Of a DNA stretch of 64,000 nucleotides, positions 7,069 through 16,601 are shown one piece after another. Under the pieces are notes generated by a model. That model had not been told where the DNA came from and searched no databases. It saw nothing but the letters and a program-made list of their open reading frames with translations. Position 1 is the first letter of the stretch; every line of letters starts with the position of its first letter. Both the position numbers and the translations under genes were made by a program. The DNA comes from Fibrobacter sp. UWR4. Lineage in GTDB: Bacteria > Fibrobacterota > Fibrobacteria > Fibrobacterales > Fibrobacteraceae. Where the stretch lies: NCBI RefSeq assembly GCF_003149045.1, contig NZ_QGDU01000018.1, forward strand, positions 17,847-81,846, written 5' to 3'.

Positions 7069-10026
7069 TTAATCTTCAGAATCGCCTTCACCCTTGCCGT
7101 GGCACTTCTTGTACTTGAGGCCGGAACCGCACCAGCACATGTCATTGCGGCCGATCTTGGGAGCGGACTGCTGGATGGCGCGGCGTGCGGCCTGGACCTT
7201 GGGATCCGTGAAGGTGCGACGTACGCGAGGTGCGCCTTCGGAAGATGCTTCGGCGGGAGCTTCGGCGGAGGATTCCGCCTGGGCAGCCTGGGCCTGCTGT
7301 TCCTCGCTAATGGCGTTGGATTCAGAAGAAGCGGCCTGGCCTGCGAGACCTGCAGCCTTTGCGCTTTCTTCTGCTGCGGGAGCCTGTTCGCCAGCGGCTT
7401 CGCGTGCGGCCTGTGCAGCCTTGGCAGCTTCGATTTCTTCCGGGGTGGGAAGCTTGATCTGGTCCGGAGAAACAGTCATACCGTTGGGCAGAGTGATGCG
7501 GATGTTCAGGATGCGCAGGGCGGTAAGAGTTGCAATCTTTTCCATGCAGCCTTCGAACATCTTGAAGCCTTCGCTCTTGTAAACCATCAGAGGATCCTTC
7601 TGGGCGTAACCGTGGAAGCGGATAGCGTCCTTCAGCTGGTCCATGGCATACAGATGTTCCTTCCAGACCTGGTCGATGGTCATGAGGAGGAAGCGACGTT
7701 CAATCTGACGGAAGTCCTGATCCGGAATGATCTTGGAGAGCTTGTCGTAACGGGCCTTGCACATGTCGATGATTTCCTGAAGGATGATTTCAGGAGTCTT
7801 GGTCACGGCGTCTTCGTTGGACAGGTTGTATTCCATGCTCATGGAGCGCTGCAGATCCGTATGGAGATCTTCCAGCTTCCATTCTTCCGGGAAGCTCTTG
7901 GCGGCGATGTACTGGGAAACCTTGATATCGCAAGCGTCTTCGATGCGGTTCATGATTTCTTCACGGATGTCTTCACCGTTCAGGATACGACGGCGCAGAC
8001 CGTAAATCACCTTACGCTGTTCGTTCATCACGTTATCGTAGTCCAGCAAGTGCTTACGGATATCGAAGCTCTGACCTTCCACGCGGCGCTGTGCGCTACG
8101 GATGGAGCGGGAAACGATGGGATGAGTAATCACTTCGTCATCCTTCACGCCGAAACGGGTCATGAGGGACTTCACGTTGTTACCACCGAAGATACGCATC
8201 AGGTTGTCATCCAGGGACAGGAAGTACTGGCTGGAACCGTTATCGCCCTGACGGCCGGAACGACCGCGGAGCTGGTTATCGATACGGCGGGATTCGTGAC
8301 GTTCAGTACCGAGCACATGGAGACCGCCCAGTTCGGTAACGCCTTCGCCCAGGGCAATATCGGTACCACGACCAGCCATGTTGGTAGCGATGGTCACCTT
8401 GCCCTTGTGGCCGGCGTACTGGATGATTTCAGCTTCACGGCCATGGTTCTTAGCATTCAGCACTTCGTGAGGAATGCCTTCCTTTTCCAGGAGGCCGTGG
8501 AGGTGTTCAGACTTTTCAATGGAAGCGGTACCAACCAGGAGGGGCTGACCCTTGGCGTGGCGTTCCTTAATTTCATTGACGATAGCCTTCCACTTTTCAT
8601 CTTCGGTCTTGTACACCAGATCCTGCAGGTCCTGACGAACGCAGGGCTTGTTGGTGGGAATCACCCAGGTGTTCATGTTATAGATCTTGATGAATTCCGT
8701 TGCTTCCGTTTCGGCGGTACCGGTCATGCCGGACAGCTTGTTATACATGCGGAAGTAGTTCTGGAAGGTGATGGTAGCGAGAGTCTGGTTCTCGCGACGG
8801 ATCTGCACATTTTCCTTGGCTTCGATAGCCTGGTGCATACCGTTGCTGTAACGGCGGCCTTCCATCAGACGGCCAGTGTTTTCGTCCACGATGATGATTT
8901 CGCCATCACGAACGATGTAGTCCACATCGCGAGTATAGATGTGCCATGCCTTGAGGGCCTGGTCAATGAAGTGAACCCAGTCAGCATGTTCGCCATAGAG
9001 GTTGGTGATCTGAAGGATTTCTTCGATATGGGCCACGCCCTTGGAGGTGAGCTGGATGACCTTGTCCTTTTCGTCCACGCCGAAGTCCTTGTTCTTCACA
9101 AGCTTCTTGGCGATTTCGTTTGCCTTGGCATACTTGTCAGTAGCGTCTTCGGCAGGACCGGAAATGATAAGCGGGGTACGTGCTTCGTCGATCAAGATGG
9201 AGTCCACTTCGTCAACGATACAGAAGTTCAGTTCGCGCTGCACCAGCTGACTCGGGTCAACAGCCATGTTGTCACGGAGGTAGTCGAAGCCGAATTCGTT
9301 GTTGGTACCGTAGGTCACGTCGGAGTTATAGCTTTCGCGACGCTGTGCAGGATCGAGGCCGTTTACGATCAGACCTACAGTGAGACCCAGGAACTTATAG
9401 ACCATACCCATCTGCTTGGCGTCACGGCCAGCCAGGTAGTCGTTCACGGTCACCACATGGACACCCTTACCGGAAAGAGCATTCAGATAAACCGGGAGAG
9501 CTGCGGCAAGGGTCTTACCTTCACCCGTAGCCATTTCGGAGATAGCGCCTTCGTGAAGTACAAGGCCACCGATCATCTGGACATCGAAAGGCATCATACG
9601 GAAGGGCTTCACGGAGTTGGGATAAAGTTCACGTACCTTTGCGTAAACTGCAGCAGGCATGTAGACTTCCCATTCATTCTTGCCGGATTCCAGTTCGGCC
9701 TTGGCAGCGTCAGTATACTTCTGGAGGTCGCCCAGCTGGCTGAAATCGAAGTTGTTTTCCGGCTTGAAGATGTTGAAGATACCCAGACGGCGGTCGCAAG
9801 CTTCCTTACAGACTGCAAATGCTTCAACCTTGATATCGTCCAGAGTAGAACCGTTCTTCAGCTTTTCGCGGAGTTCGGCGCTCTTTGCTGCAAGGGCTGC
9901 GTCATCCAGGGATTCCAGGGATTCGCGAACCTTGTTGATTTCTGCAATCACCGGGCGTAGCTGCTTCACCTTACGTTCGTGGGGTGTACCGAAAACCTTA
10001 TGCAAGACGGTATCAATAATGCTCAT
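7069..10026 (-). CDS. secA: Preprotein translocase ATPase SecA
   Basis: A 985-residue SecA, the ATPase that drives unfolded preproteins through SecYEG at the inner membrane. Walker A is in MATGEGKTLAAALP (around 165), Walker B is FCIVDEVDSILIDEARTPL (around 270), and the second nucleotide-binding domain carries TNMAGRGTDI and the Arg-finger region QLRGRSGRQGD. Residues about 880-955 are an Ala/Glu-rich linker, followed by the C-terminal SEC-C zinc motif CWCGSGLKYKKCH that contacts SecB or lipids. The length is slightly above the family norm because of the linker. The start is ATG preceded by AAAAAGGAAAC. The load of secreted lipoproteins here depends on this pathway. Confidence 0.98.
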   Translation of the reverse strand: MSIIDTVLHKVFGTPHERKVKQLRPVIAEINKVRESLESLDDAALAAKSAELREKLKNGSTLDDIKVEAFAVCKEACDRRLGIFNIFKPENNFDFSQLGDLQKYTDAAKAELESGKNEWEVYMPAAVYAKVRELYPNSVKPFRMMPFDVQMIGGLVLHEGAISEMATGEGKTLAAALPVYLNALSGKGVHVVTVNDYLAGRDAKQMGMVYKFLGLTVGLIVNGLDPAQRRESYNSDVTYGTNNEFGFDYLRDNMAVDPSQLVQRELNFCIVDEVDSILIDEARTPLIISGPAEDATDKYAKANEIAKKLVKNKDFGVDEKDKVIQLTSKGVAHIEEILQITNLYGEHADWVHFIDQALKAWHIYTRDVDYIVRDGEIIIVDENTGRLMEGRRYSNGMHQAIEAKENVQIRRENQTLATITFQNYFRMYNKLSGMTGTAETEATEFIKIYNMNTWVIPTNKPCVRQDLQDLVYKTEDEKWKAIVNEIKERHAKGQPLLVGTASIEKSEHLHGLLEKEGIPHEVLNAKNHGREAEIIQYAGHKGKVTIATNMAGRGTDIALGEGVTELGGLHVLGTERHESRRIDNQLRGRSGRQGDNGSSQYFLSLDDNLMRIFGGNNVKSLMTRFGVKDDEVITHPIVSRSIRSAQRRVEGQSFDIRKHLLDYDNVMNEQRKVIYGLRRRILNGEDIREEIMNRIEDACDIKVSQYIAAKSFPEEWKLEDLHTDLQRSMSMEYNLSNEDAVTKTPEIILQEIIDMCKARYDKLSKIIPDQDFRQIERRFLLMTIDQVWKEHLYAMDQLKDAIRFHGYAQKDPLMVYKSEGFKMFEGCMEKIATLTALRILNIRITLPNGMTVSPDQIKLPTPEEIEAAKAAQAAREAAGEQAPAAEESAKAAGLAGQAASSESNAISEEQQAQAAQAESSAEAPAEASSEGAPRVRRTFTDPKVQAARRAIQQSAPKIGRNDMCWCGSGLKYKKCHGKGEGDSED

Positions 10027-10241
10027 TTTGTTTCCTTTTTACGGCCGAAGGCAATGCCCGCGGTCTCTGTTAAATTTTTACGGGGATAAGATAGCAAATG
10101 ATGTGCCAAGCTGGTTTTGTAACAAAGTGAAACAGGCACAATAAATAATACATCGCGGGCAAGGACTTCCGCAAACCAGGGAATTGACACTTTCGCCACC
10201 ACGGAACGATAAAACAGGAAACACCGGGAGAGGAAACCCAT

Positions 10242-10712
10242 ATGCAAGAATACAGCTTCTTTTTCGACGAGGATATCCTAAGGGGCTTTTCAGCCCTGAG
10301 ACTTGTGGAATGGTTCAGAATGTACCGCAACGTAAGACTGCAAATGATGGAAATCGTTTCCGCCGACATAGACAGCGGCGAGGCAACAAAGGCTAATTTC
10401 ACAGCAGGACCAGGCTTTCCCAACTACCCCGACAGCGTCCTGCAGGGTGTTACCGGAATCCGCCTCGAGAGAAACAGGCTCAACGTCACCCTATGCGACC
10501 AGGACCTGCTAAAAGCCACAAGGCAACTCTGCAAGATCATGCAGGAGGCAAACTTTCACCACCGCTGTGTCATCAGGGGCCACGGACACAACGGGGACTG
10601 CACCTACGCCGTCCATTACAAAGACGCCACCTGCAACCGGGACAACGCCGAAAACCACCAAATTACAATTAAATTTTCGGACTCGCCGAAACCCATGGTA
10701 ATAAAAATCTAG
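10242..10712 (+). CDS. Hypothetical protein
   Basis: A 156-residue soluble protein I do not recognise. The start is well supported: AGAGGA lies 7 nt before ATG, and codon use matches neighbouring genes. It has no signal peptide or membrane segment. The C-terminal half is rich in His and Cys (NFHHRCVIRGHGHNGDC and TCNRDNAENH), which might bind metal, but no known motif is evident. Its stop codon shares a CTAG palindrome with the stop of the converging gene at 10709, so the two genes overlap by 4 bp. Confidence 0.6.
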   Translation: MQEYSFFFDEDILRGFSALRLVEWFRMYRNVRLQMMEIVSADIDSGEATKANFTAGPGFPNYPDSVLQGVTGIRLERNRLNVTLCDQDLLKATRQLCKIMQEANFHHRCVIRGHGHNGDCTYAVHYKDATCNRDNAENHQITIKFSDSPKPMVIKI

Positions 10713-11647
10713 AACCTTCTCACCACGAGAATCTTGAAGGCGGCCACCAGCTTTTGTTCCCAATGGTGGTCGAACACCTCGGGCATGTATTCCATTTCCA
10801 TCACCATATTCCAGGACCAGGTTTCGCCAATACTTCCCCAGGCCATCTTGGCGATCACTTCCGGGAGAAGCAGCGCCTCGCTGGCATCCTCGTCGCTACC
10901 GATGGCAATGCCCGCAATACCCCACAGGTTGATAAACATGCCGTTATCATAAACCCAACTGTAGGTGTATCCCAGATCCACCCAGGTGCTGTAGGTCTCA
11001 CGGCTATGACTGTAGAAGGGAAGATACCCGCTATGATCCTTCGCCATGACGGACTGAAAGCGGCCACCCACAATCCAGCTGCCCGCCGACGTTTCCTGTT
11101 TCAGGTCCAGGAAATAGGCAGCCCGGGGAGTAAAGTACTCGTCGGCAGTGGCCATCCACAGAGCGGACAGATACATGTCACGCTGCCAGAGATCGACGAA
11201 AATGTATTCGGACTTGTCGCCATTTTCATCTATTTTTCCCCCAGCGGTAAATCCGCTATATCTACGATACTTTGTCTGTAACCACCAGTTGCCGGGGAAA
11301 AAATCCAGACCCGTTTCGAAGGCAACGGACTTGGAGCGGTCATGGCCTGTAGTGAAAGGCAGGGAATAGATAAAGTCGAAGTACAGATCCCTGTAGCCAA
11401 ATCCAAGACCCACATCCACGGGGCGATTGGAACTCATGGCACCCTTGTTGAATTCGCTACTCCAGAAGGAGACGAAATTGTAGTTGCACAAAAATCGCAG
11501 GGGGAACTTTTTCTCGAATTCCGCGATAGCCCCAAAAGAAAGACTCGCCCCAATGGAAAGGGCAAAAATAAGGGCTGCTGAAAAACGGAAAAACATCAGG
11601 CCAAAACTAGAAAATTTATCTTTTCGCCAAAACGGGTATTCCATCAT
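10709..11647 (-). CDS. Outer-membrane or periplasmic protein of unknown function
   Basis: A 312-residue protein with an N-terminal hydrophobic export signal (MFFRFSAALIFALSIGASLSF). It is rich in aromatic, Gly and beta-strand segments (DVGLGFGYRDLYFDF, LGYTYSWVYDNGMF) and ends in VVRRF, whose terminal Phe is typical of outer-membrane barrels. The start is uncertain: ATG at 11647 or 11644 would overlap the ATG of the divergent phosphatase gene at 11646, while ATG at 11596 directly before the signal peptide leaves a 49-bp gap. No pathway role can be deduced. Confidence 0.55.
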   Translation of the reverse strand: MMEYPFWRKDKFSSFGLMFFRFSAALIFALSIGASLSFGAIAEFEKKFPLRFLCNYNFVSFWSSEFNKGAMSSNRPVDVGLGFGYRDLYFDFIYSLPFTTGHDRSKSVAFETGLDFFPGNWWLQTKYRRYSGFTAGGKIDENGDKSEYIFVDLWQRDMYLSALWMATADEYFTPRAAYFLDLKQETSAGSWIVGGRFQSVMAKDHSGYLPFYSHSRETYSTWVDLGYTYSWVYDNGMFINLWGIAGIAIGSDEDASEALLLPEVIAKMAWGSIGETWSWNMVMEMEYMPEVFDHHWEQKLVAAFKILVVRRF

Positions 11648-13181
11648 GTCTCTATTTTTCAGAAGTAAATCACCTGACCTGTCCAGGTCTATTTTCGCCC
11701 TTGGCTCAGCACTTGCAACGGCCGGCCTGACACTTTTCGCAATGGCCGCACCCCTGAAGGCCCAGACCTCCATGGAAGAACTGCGGGCCCATCCGGAATA
11801 CACCGCCAGCAATTATCTTGTCTATCCAGAGCTGGACAAGAATGTCAAATATACCAAGGCGCCTGCAGGCTACAAGCCTTTCTATATCAGCCACTACGGA
11901 CGTCACGGCAGTCGCTATCATCACAGCGCCGACGAGTACAACTACCTCTTCGAAACCCTCCGAAAGGCAGATTCCGCAAAGGCGCTCACCTTGGACGGCA
12001 AAAAAATCCTGGTTGCATCCCAGATCCTTGCGCTGAAGGCCGCCCCACGGGCAGGTGACCTGACTCAAGTAGGCGCCGCCCAGCACCAGGGAATTGCAAA
12101 GCGCATGGCAAGGAATTTCCCGGAACTTTTCAAGAGCAGAAAAATCAAGGGCAAGAAATTGAGACCCCATGTAGATGCATACGCAAGCACCTCGGGCCGC
12201 TGCATTGTCAGCATGTCCGCCTTTGTAGCAGGTCTCAGCGGCGCCGCCCCCGAAGTAGATATCCGCCTCGAATCAGGCAAGGACCTGATGGGCTTTATCT
12301 GCACCTACGATTGGAACGACATGGAATACACAAGGGCCAAGGCATACACCGACGAAAGCGACAAGCTGTGGGCAGCCATCAACCCCAAACCCCTCATGAA
12401 GAAACTGTTCAGCGACAGCGCCTATGTGGCAGCTAACATCGACGTAAACAATTTCTACAACAGGCTATTTGAAATCGCTAGCAGCATGCAAGGCATGGAC
12501 GCTCCACTCAAGGAAGTTATCTCCGCTAATCTTTGTGATGTAAGGACGGGAAAGTGCGATAACCTCTTCGACAGCCTTTTCACTGTAGAAGAATCCATCA
12601 CACGCTGGAAGGCCCAAAACGCATGGTGGTATAGCCTGCAGGGAACAAGTCCCCTACAGCAAACCACAAAAGGCATTGATTACGCCAAGGGAACTCTGAG
12701 GCATATCATCAGGGAGGCAAGCTACGCCATCAACCAGAACCTAATCATAGATGCAATCAACCAAGCAAAAGCAAGTGATGTGAAACTTTTCTCTTCTTCC
12801 GAGAAGGACGGAAGTTTCATATCCGCTACGCTGCGCTTTGGTCACGATGCAGGACTCCTGCCTCTTGCAGGTCTTATGCAACTCTCCGTCGCCAATGCAA
12901 AAGTAAGCGACCTCTCCAAGCTTCACGAAGAATGGAACGACTTCCGGGTCATCCCCATGGCGGCAAACCTGCAAATCGTTTTCTACAAGAAAACGGGCAG
13001 GAGCAGCCCTGCTAAAAAAGCCACGGACGCCAAGTCTTCCAAAAATGATATCCTGGTAAAATTCCTCTACAACGAGCGTGAAGTTACCGCCCCCATTCCC
13101 TGCGAGGAAAACTGCCCTGCAGCTCCCTACTACAAGTGGGACGATGTAAAGAATTTCTATAAGGGAATTCTCGCGCAGTAA
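11646..13181 (+). CDS. Secreted histidine-type phosphatase (branch 2-like)
   Basis: A 511-residue exported protein. The signal peptide, ending at about APLKAQ, precedes the histidine phosphatase signature SHYGRHGSRYH at about residues 80-90; its first His is the phosphorylated nucleophile and the Arg residues bind phosphate. A second catalytic block, RFGHDAGLLPL near residue 400, supplies the HD proton donor typical of histidine acid phosphatases, phytases and MINPP-like enzymes. It probably removes phosphate from extracellular phosphomonoesters such as inositol phosphates; the substrate is inferred from family only. The ATG at 11646 was chosen because the signal peptide starts there; longer upstream readings have no signal. 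Confidence 0.85.
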   Translation: MSLFFRSKSPDLSRSIFALGSALATAGLTLFAMAAPLKAQTSMEELRAHPEYTASNYLVYPELDKNVKYTKAPAGYKPFYISHYGRHGSRYHHSADEYNYLFETLRKADSAKALTLDGKKILVASQILALKAAPRAGDLTQVGAAQHQGIAKRMARNFPELFKSRKIKGKKLRPHVDAYASTSGRCIVSMSAFVAGLSGAAPEVDIRLESGKDLMGFICTYDWNDMEYTRAKAYTDESDKLWAAINPKPLMKKLFSDSAYVAANIDVNNFYNRLFEIASSMQGMDAPLKEVISANLCDVRTGKCDNLFDSLFTVEESITRWKAQNAWWYSLQGTSPLQQTTKGIDYAKGTLRHIIREASYAINQNLIIDAINQAKASDVKLFSSSEKDGSFISATLRFGHDAGLLPLAGLMQLSVANAKVSDLSKLHEEWNDFRVIPMAANLQIVFYKKTGRSSPAKKATDAKSSKNDILVKFLYNEREVTAPIPCEENCPAAPYYKWDDVKNFYKGILAQ

Positions 13182-13185
13182 CTGG

Positions 13186-13245
13186 ATCCTTCGCCCTTAC
13201 GGGCTCAGGATGACAGAAACATTGTGGGTTCAGGATGACAGAGAG
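13186..13245. repeat. Dispersed REP-like repeat
   Basis: The segment GGATCCTTCGCCCTTACGGG then CTCAGGATGACA, followed by a second partial copy TTCAGGATGACAG. It belongs to the widespread 'TCATCCTGAG...GAAGGATC' intergenic repeat type; a related copy is at 27023-27063. Confidence 0.55.
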
Positions 13246-13267
13246 CGTTACAAGGACAGGATACGCT

Positions 13268-14776
13268 TTACTTCCCTGTCATTAGATGGAAGTTTAGGTA
13301 CAGCGAGAACGTAAAGATCGTGCGGCTCATGGGCTCGAAAATATCCGAGGAATAGGCCGCCAGCTTCACATAGGAATCCAGGCGGTTGCCGATATCGATA
13401 CGGTCCGTCAATTTATATTCTAGTGCGGTATTGTTCAGCAACAGGAAGTCCCATCCGCGGGCCCCGTAATGGGGCATGGATCCAGGAATCGTACGCATGG
13501 CATCCAGGATAACCTTGTTATAGAAACGCCACTTGTCCTTATACAGGAACTCCGTCATCAGGCTGTATTTCACGCCCATATTGTACTGGTAATTATTCTT
13601 GTCGGAAGTGTATTCCGGATGGACTTCCTGAATCAGGTCATCGTAGCCCATGTCGGCCGTCCCCAGTAGAATCCAGTACAGCTGATTCATAATTCGAAAA
13701 CGCAAATTAGGCGTTACCCACAAGGCAAGATCCAGGGCGCCACCCAGGGAAATCGTACTGACCGTTGCCAGCTCCCCGTAGAAACTATCGAAGTCAAGAT
13801 TGATGGCAAAGTCGAGCCAGTGGCCACGACCATGAATACCCACATTCTTCAGCTTTCCCATGACATCAAGCTGGAGCAGGTTCCCCTCGAATCCGCTTTC
13901 CCCAAAGACATCCACGGTAAAGTAATCAAAAGGCTGCCTCACGATGGTATAAGGCCTGCCGTATTCCAGATGAAGCCCCATCATGCCGTGATGATCGTTC
14001 CACTCCTCGTCCAGTTCATCGGCGCTCTGGCTACCGATACGGTAGTTACTGCCGAATCGGGACCCTGCACCCGCTGCGACAGCAAGTTCCATCGGAATCC
14101 AGCCCGTGTAGAAATCACGGTTCCCGAATGCTTTCCGCTGCAAATACCCGGCAGGTTCCAGCACGAATGCCACTAGCTGACGATACCAGGGAACATCGTA
14201 CTTGTTGTAGGCCAGGCGGGAAAGCCTGTAAAGTACTTCGCCATATATGGAGCCGCCGATTGTCGTAGTGATCAGGTCATTAGGCGCAGGATATTCCGTC
14301 TCCGCAAACATTTCCCAGGTGTAGCTTCCCAGGGCCGTCCACACCATACTGCGATAGAATCCGTTACCGCCTGCGCGTGCGGACGCATAATACATGGATC
14401 CCTGATAAGGATGACCGTAGAAATTGATCGCCCAGTGATTATGATCCCACTTCCATCCTTCCTGGATGTTGCGTTTCCAATAGCTGGGACCAGTGTGGGC
14501 GTAATGCTTGTCCAGCACGTAATAGTCCCAGGCCCACACAAAAACATTCAGACCGAAAACCTCCGCGGCGGTCACGAAGGGAGAAACCACCTTCTGCGCG
14601 ATACTGTCTTCGGGAAGCATTTCAGTGGAGGGAAACGTGTCAGGATTCCCGACAAGTTCCTGGCGTCGCTGCATCGCTTCCTGAATACTCAGGACGGAAT
14701 CCCTGCTCATGGACTGGGACCATGAAACCTGCGTCAGGGCAAAAACAACAAGAATTACACTCCAAACTTTTTTCAC
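13268..14776 (-). CDS. DUF3943 outer-membrane protein
   Basis: A 502-residue exported protein (signal MKKVWSVILVVFALTQVSWS) matching the DUF3943 family. The diagnostic conserved block spans residues about 105-200, with DHNHWAINFYGHPYQGSMYY, ARAGGNGFYRSMVWTALGS, and EYPAPNDLITTTIGGSIYGE. The remaining C-terminal half reads as beta-strands, as in an outer-membrane barrel. The function of the family is unknown. GTG at 14776 appears to be the start because the signal peptide begins there; it has no obvious Shine-Dalgarno. The neighbouring genes are unrelated. Confidence 0.8.
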   Translation of the reverse strand: MKKVWSVILVVFALTQVSWSQSMSRDSVLSIQEAMQRRQELVGNPDTFPSTEMLPEDSIAQKVVSPFVTAAEVFGLNVFVWAWDYYVLDKHYAHTGPSYWKRNIQEGWKWDHNHWAINFYGHPYQGSMYYASARAGGNGFYRSMVWTALGSYTWEMFAETEYPAPNDLITTTIGGSIYGEVLYRLSRLAYNKYDVPWYRQLVAFVLEPAGYLQRKAFGNRDFYTGWIPMELAVAAGAGSRFGSNYRIGSQSADELDEEWNDHHGMMGLHLEYGRPYTIVRQPFDYFTVDVFGESGFEGNLLQLDVMGKLKNVGIHGRGHWLDFAINLDFDSFYGELATVSTISLGGALDLALWVTPNLRFRIMNQLYWILLGTADMGYDDLIQEVHPEYTSDKNNYQYNMGVKYSLMTEFLYKDKWRFYNKVILDAMRTIPGSMPHYGARGWDFLLLNNTALEYKLTDRIDIGNRLDSYVKLAAYSSDIFEPMSRTIFTFSLYLNFHLMTGK

Positions 14777-14853
14777 GAAGGAAAAGCTAGCTATAAAAAG
14801 AGCGCTTTGGCCTTAAAATCCCGTATTTGCGGATAGAACGTATTTTTTCAGGA

Positions 14854-14880
14854 TAAAAAAAAGGGCGGACAAAGTCCGCC
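14854..14880 (-). terminator. Terminator after lipoprotein 14906-15364
   Basis: Stem GGCGGAC/GTCCGCC with loop AAA, followed on the minus strand by an eight-base T run. Confidence 0.85.
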
Positions 14881-14905
14881 GTTAAAATTCCAGTGCCTGA
14901 CCCCA

Positions 14906-15364
14906 TTAGTTTGCGGTCTTAACGCCAACGGATTCGAAAACCGCCTTGTTCTTTGGATCCGGAACTGCAACGGTAGTAATCCAGTTGTATTCTGCAACGC
15001 CATTGAGACCTACACGAGCGCACGCCTGGTCACGAGCCTCATTGTATGCATTGAGAATCTGGATCTTTTCGTCGTTAGGTGCCTTGTCGATGCGTTCGGA
15101 CCAGCGGAAGCCCAATTCGACCAGGGCAGCGCTTGCCCTTGCGTAGAGCTTTGCCTTGTCGGCGGTAATCACGCTACTGTTAGGAGCGGTGAAAACGCCC
15201 ACTTCCACAATGGGAACGCTACGGGGTGCCTGAACCTGAGACTGCATCTGGGGAACTACTTCATTCTCATCACCGCAGGCTACAAGATTTGCGGACACAA
15301 AAAAAGAGGCGACCGCCAAGAACGTGATTCCAAGGATTTTCTTTCCAAGAACTCGTTTCGACAT
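14906..15364 (-). CDS. Small lipoprotein of unknown function
   Basis: A 152-residue lipoprotein. The start at 15364 is fixed by AAGAGGCAGAT before ATG; the signal KILGITFLAVASFFVSANLVAC ends in a lipobox Cys followed by GDENE. The mature part contains a helical region with KLYARASAALVELGFRWSER, and an AYNEARDQACARVG segment near residue 115. It resembles no family I can name. The tRNA-Met gene lies 22 bp upstream on the same strand, so the tRNA and lipoprotein could share a promoter. Confidence 0.65.
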   Translation of the reverse strand: MSKRVLGKKILGITFLAVASFFVSANLVACGDENEVVPQMQSQVQAPRSVPIVEVGVFTAPNSSVITADKAKLYARASAALVELGFRWSERIDKAPNDEKIQILNAYNEARDQACARVGLNGVAEYNWITTVAVPDPKNKAVFESVGVKTAN

Positions 15365-15385
15365 ATCTGCCTCTTTTTTATTTAC

Positions 15386-15458
15386 TAGCGGCTTGTGGGC
15401 TCGAACCACAGACCTGCGGATTATGATTCCGACGCTCTACCAACTGAGCTAAGCCGCC
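15386..15458 (-). tRNA. tRNA-Met (anticodon CAU)
   Basis: 73 nt without encoded CCA. The minus-strand sequence folds with acceptor GGCGGCT/AGCCGCT (first pair G-U), D arm GCTCAGTTGGTAGAGC, anticodon loop ATCATAA giving CAT, and T arm TGTGG-TTCGAGC-CCACA. The paired first base argues for an elongator rather than an initiator. A CAU tRNA could also be the lysidine-modified Ile-2 isoacceptor, which the sequence alone does not exclude. Confidence 0.85.
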
Positions 15459-15503
15459 AAAGGTTGAACAAAATTAGTTAATGTTCTGAATAATTTCAAG
15501 GGG

Positions 15504-16247
15504 TTATTTGAAATAAACTTCAGATTCTACAAAATCTTTTCCCCATTTAATGACCTGCCACCCAGGATTGGAGCTCTTGAGGCTGAAATACGGGGTACTT
15601 GGGTCAATCTGCATCTGGCTTGCAGGTGCCACATGAACCTTCTGACGTCCAAGGGACACTTCAAAGTGATCATGGTAGTGACCGGTGAAGATGTGGGTCA
15701 GGTTAGGGATGCCAGCGAGCACTTCCTGGACTTCCAACATGTTGCGCATGAAGAAGCGCAAATCCATAAAGCGATGGTTGCAGAAGCAGGGAGGATGATG
15801 CATAAAGACGATCACTTCGTCCTGTACCTTTGCAGCTTCCTCCTTGAGCCAGTCCAGCTGGTCGCGGGAAATGTCACCAACAGCACTATCCAGGAAGAAG
15901 ATGGTCTTGCCCGCAATATCGTAGCGGTAATAGCATCTGCCATGATGGACTTTACCCTTGAGGTCGAAGAATTTTTCCATGACCTCGATACGGTCGTGGT
16001 TACCCGGGATGACGCAGCAGGGAATGGGCAAGCTATTGACAACTTCGGCCACATACTTGTAGGCGCCGGGTTCGGCATCTTCGTTTGCAAGATCACCAGA
16101 AAGAACCAACAAGTCTAAATCCTTCATGGACTCCGAATAGAGTGCGTTCATGAAGTTGGCACGTACATCAATGCCCTGAACCAGACTTTCGTCGTTACCG
16201 ATATGGAGGTCGGAAATCTGGCCAATTTTTAGAAATGTTGAATTCAT
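15504..16247 (-). CDS. Calcineurin-like metallophosphoesterase
   Basis: A 247-residue cytosolic metallophosphoesterase. The five metal-binding blocks are present in order: ISDLHIG (residue 11), VLSGDLAN (about 48), VIPGNHDR (about 79), IVFMHHPPC (about 148) and FTGHYHDHF (about 187). The architecture resembles Icc/CpdA-type phosphodiesterases, which hydrolyse cyclic nucleotides or other phosphodiesters; the actual substrate is unknown. It has no signal peptide. It is the most downstream gene, after a 354-bp gap, of the leftward bactofilin-parAB block. Confidence 0.85.
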   Translation of the reverse strand: MNSTFLKIGQISDLHIGNDESLVQGIDVRANFMNALYSESMKDLDLLVLSGDLANEDAEPGAYKYVAEVVNSLPIPCCVIPGNHDRIEVMEKFFDLKGKVHHGRCYYRYDIAGKTIFFLDSAVGDISRDQLDWLKEEAAKVQDEVIVFMHHPPCFCNHRFMDLRFFMRNMLEVQEVLAGIPNLTHIFTGHYHDHFEVSLGRQKVHVAPASQMQIDPSTPYFSLKSSNPGWQVIKWGKDFVESEVYFK

Positions 16248-16601
16248 AGGGTAGCTTTAATATAGCTTAAAATTTTCTCACAAAACGAAAAATATTCCAA
16301 TTTATGTGCTTTTTGTGACGTTTATCAAGAACCCTGGAGCATTTTCAACACCAGCTTCAACATTGTTCTGTGGAACATGTGTGAATAGGCATTGAAAACC
16401 AGGCTTCAACACTTGTCAACGTTGAAAAAAGTGAATAAGTTCACGATTTTCAACATTGGGAAGCTCCTGACTTAAGTGTAGAACTTTTTGAGACTCAACA
16501 AGTTACACTTTCGTATCCGGAAACTTGTCCACTATTCACTCAACCAATTACCATTACTATTTATATAAATACATAATAATAATTAGTAAGTGTGTGGAAA
16601 G
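16248..16601. other. Iteron-like non-coding region
   Basis: 354 bp, AT-rich, without a gene. The heptamer TTCAACA occurs at 16344, 16356, 16405 and 16449, with inverted partial copies (TTGAAA) near 16392 and 16421. TGTGAATAG at 16380 and CTATTCACT at 16532 resemble the DnaA-box-like motifs at 27.6-28.0 kb. A function as a replication or regulatory site is inference only. Confidence 0.4.

Noticed and set aside
7099..9960. Very long open frame (953 codons) on the plus strand
   Set aside because: It is antisense to secA and arises from codon bias; the minus-strand protein has all SecA motifs.
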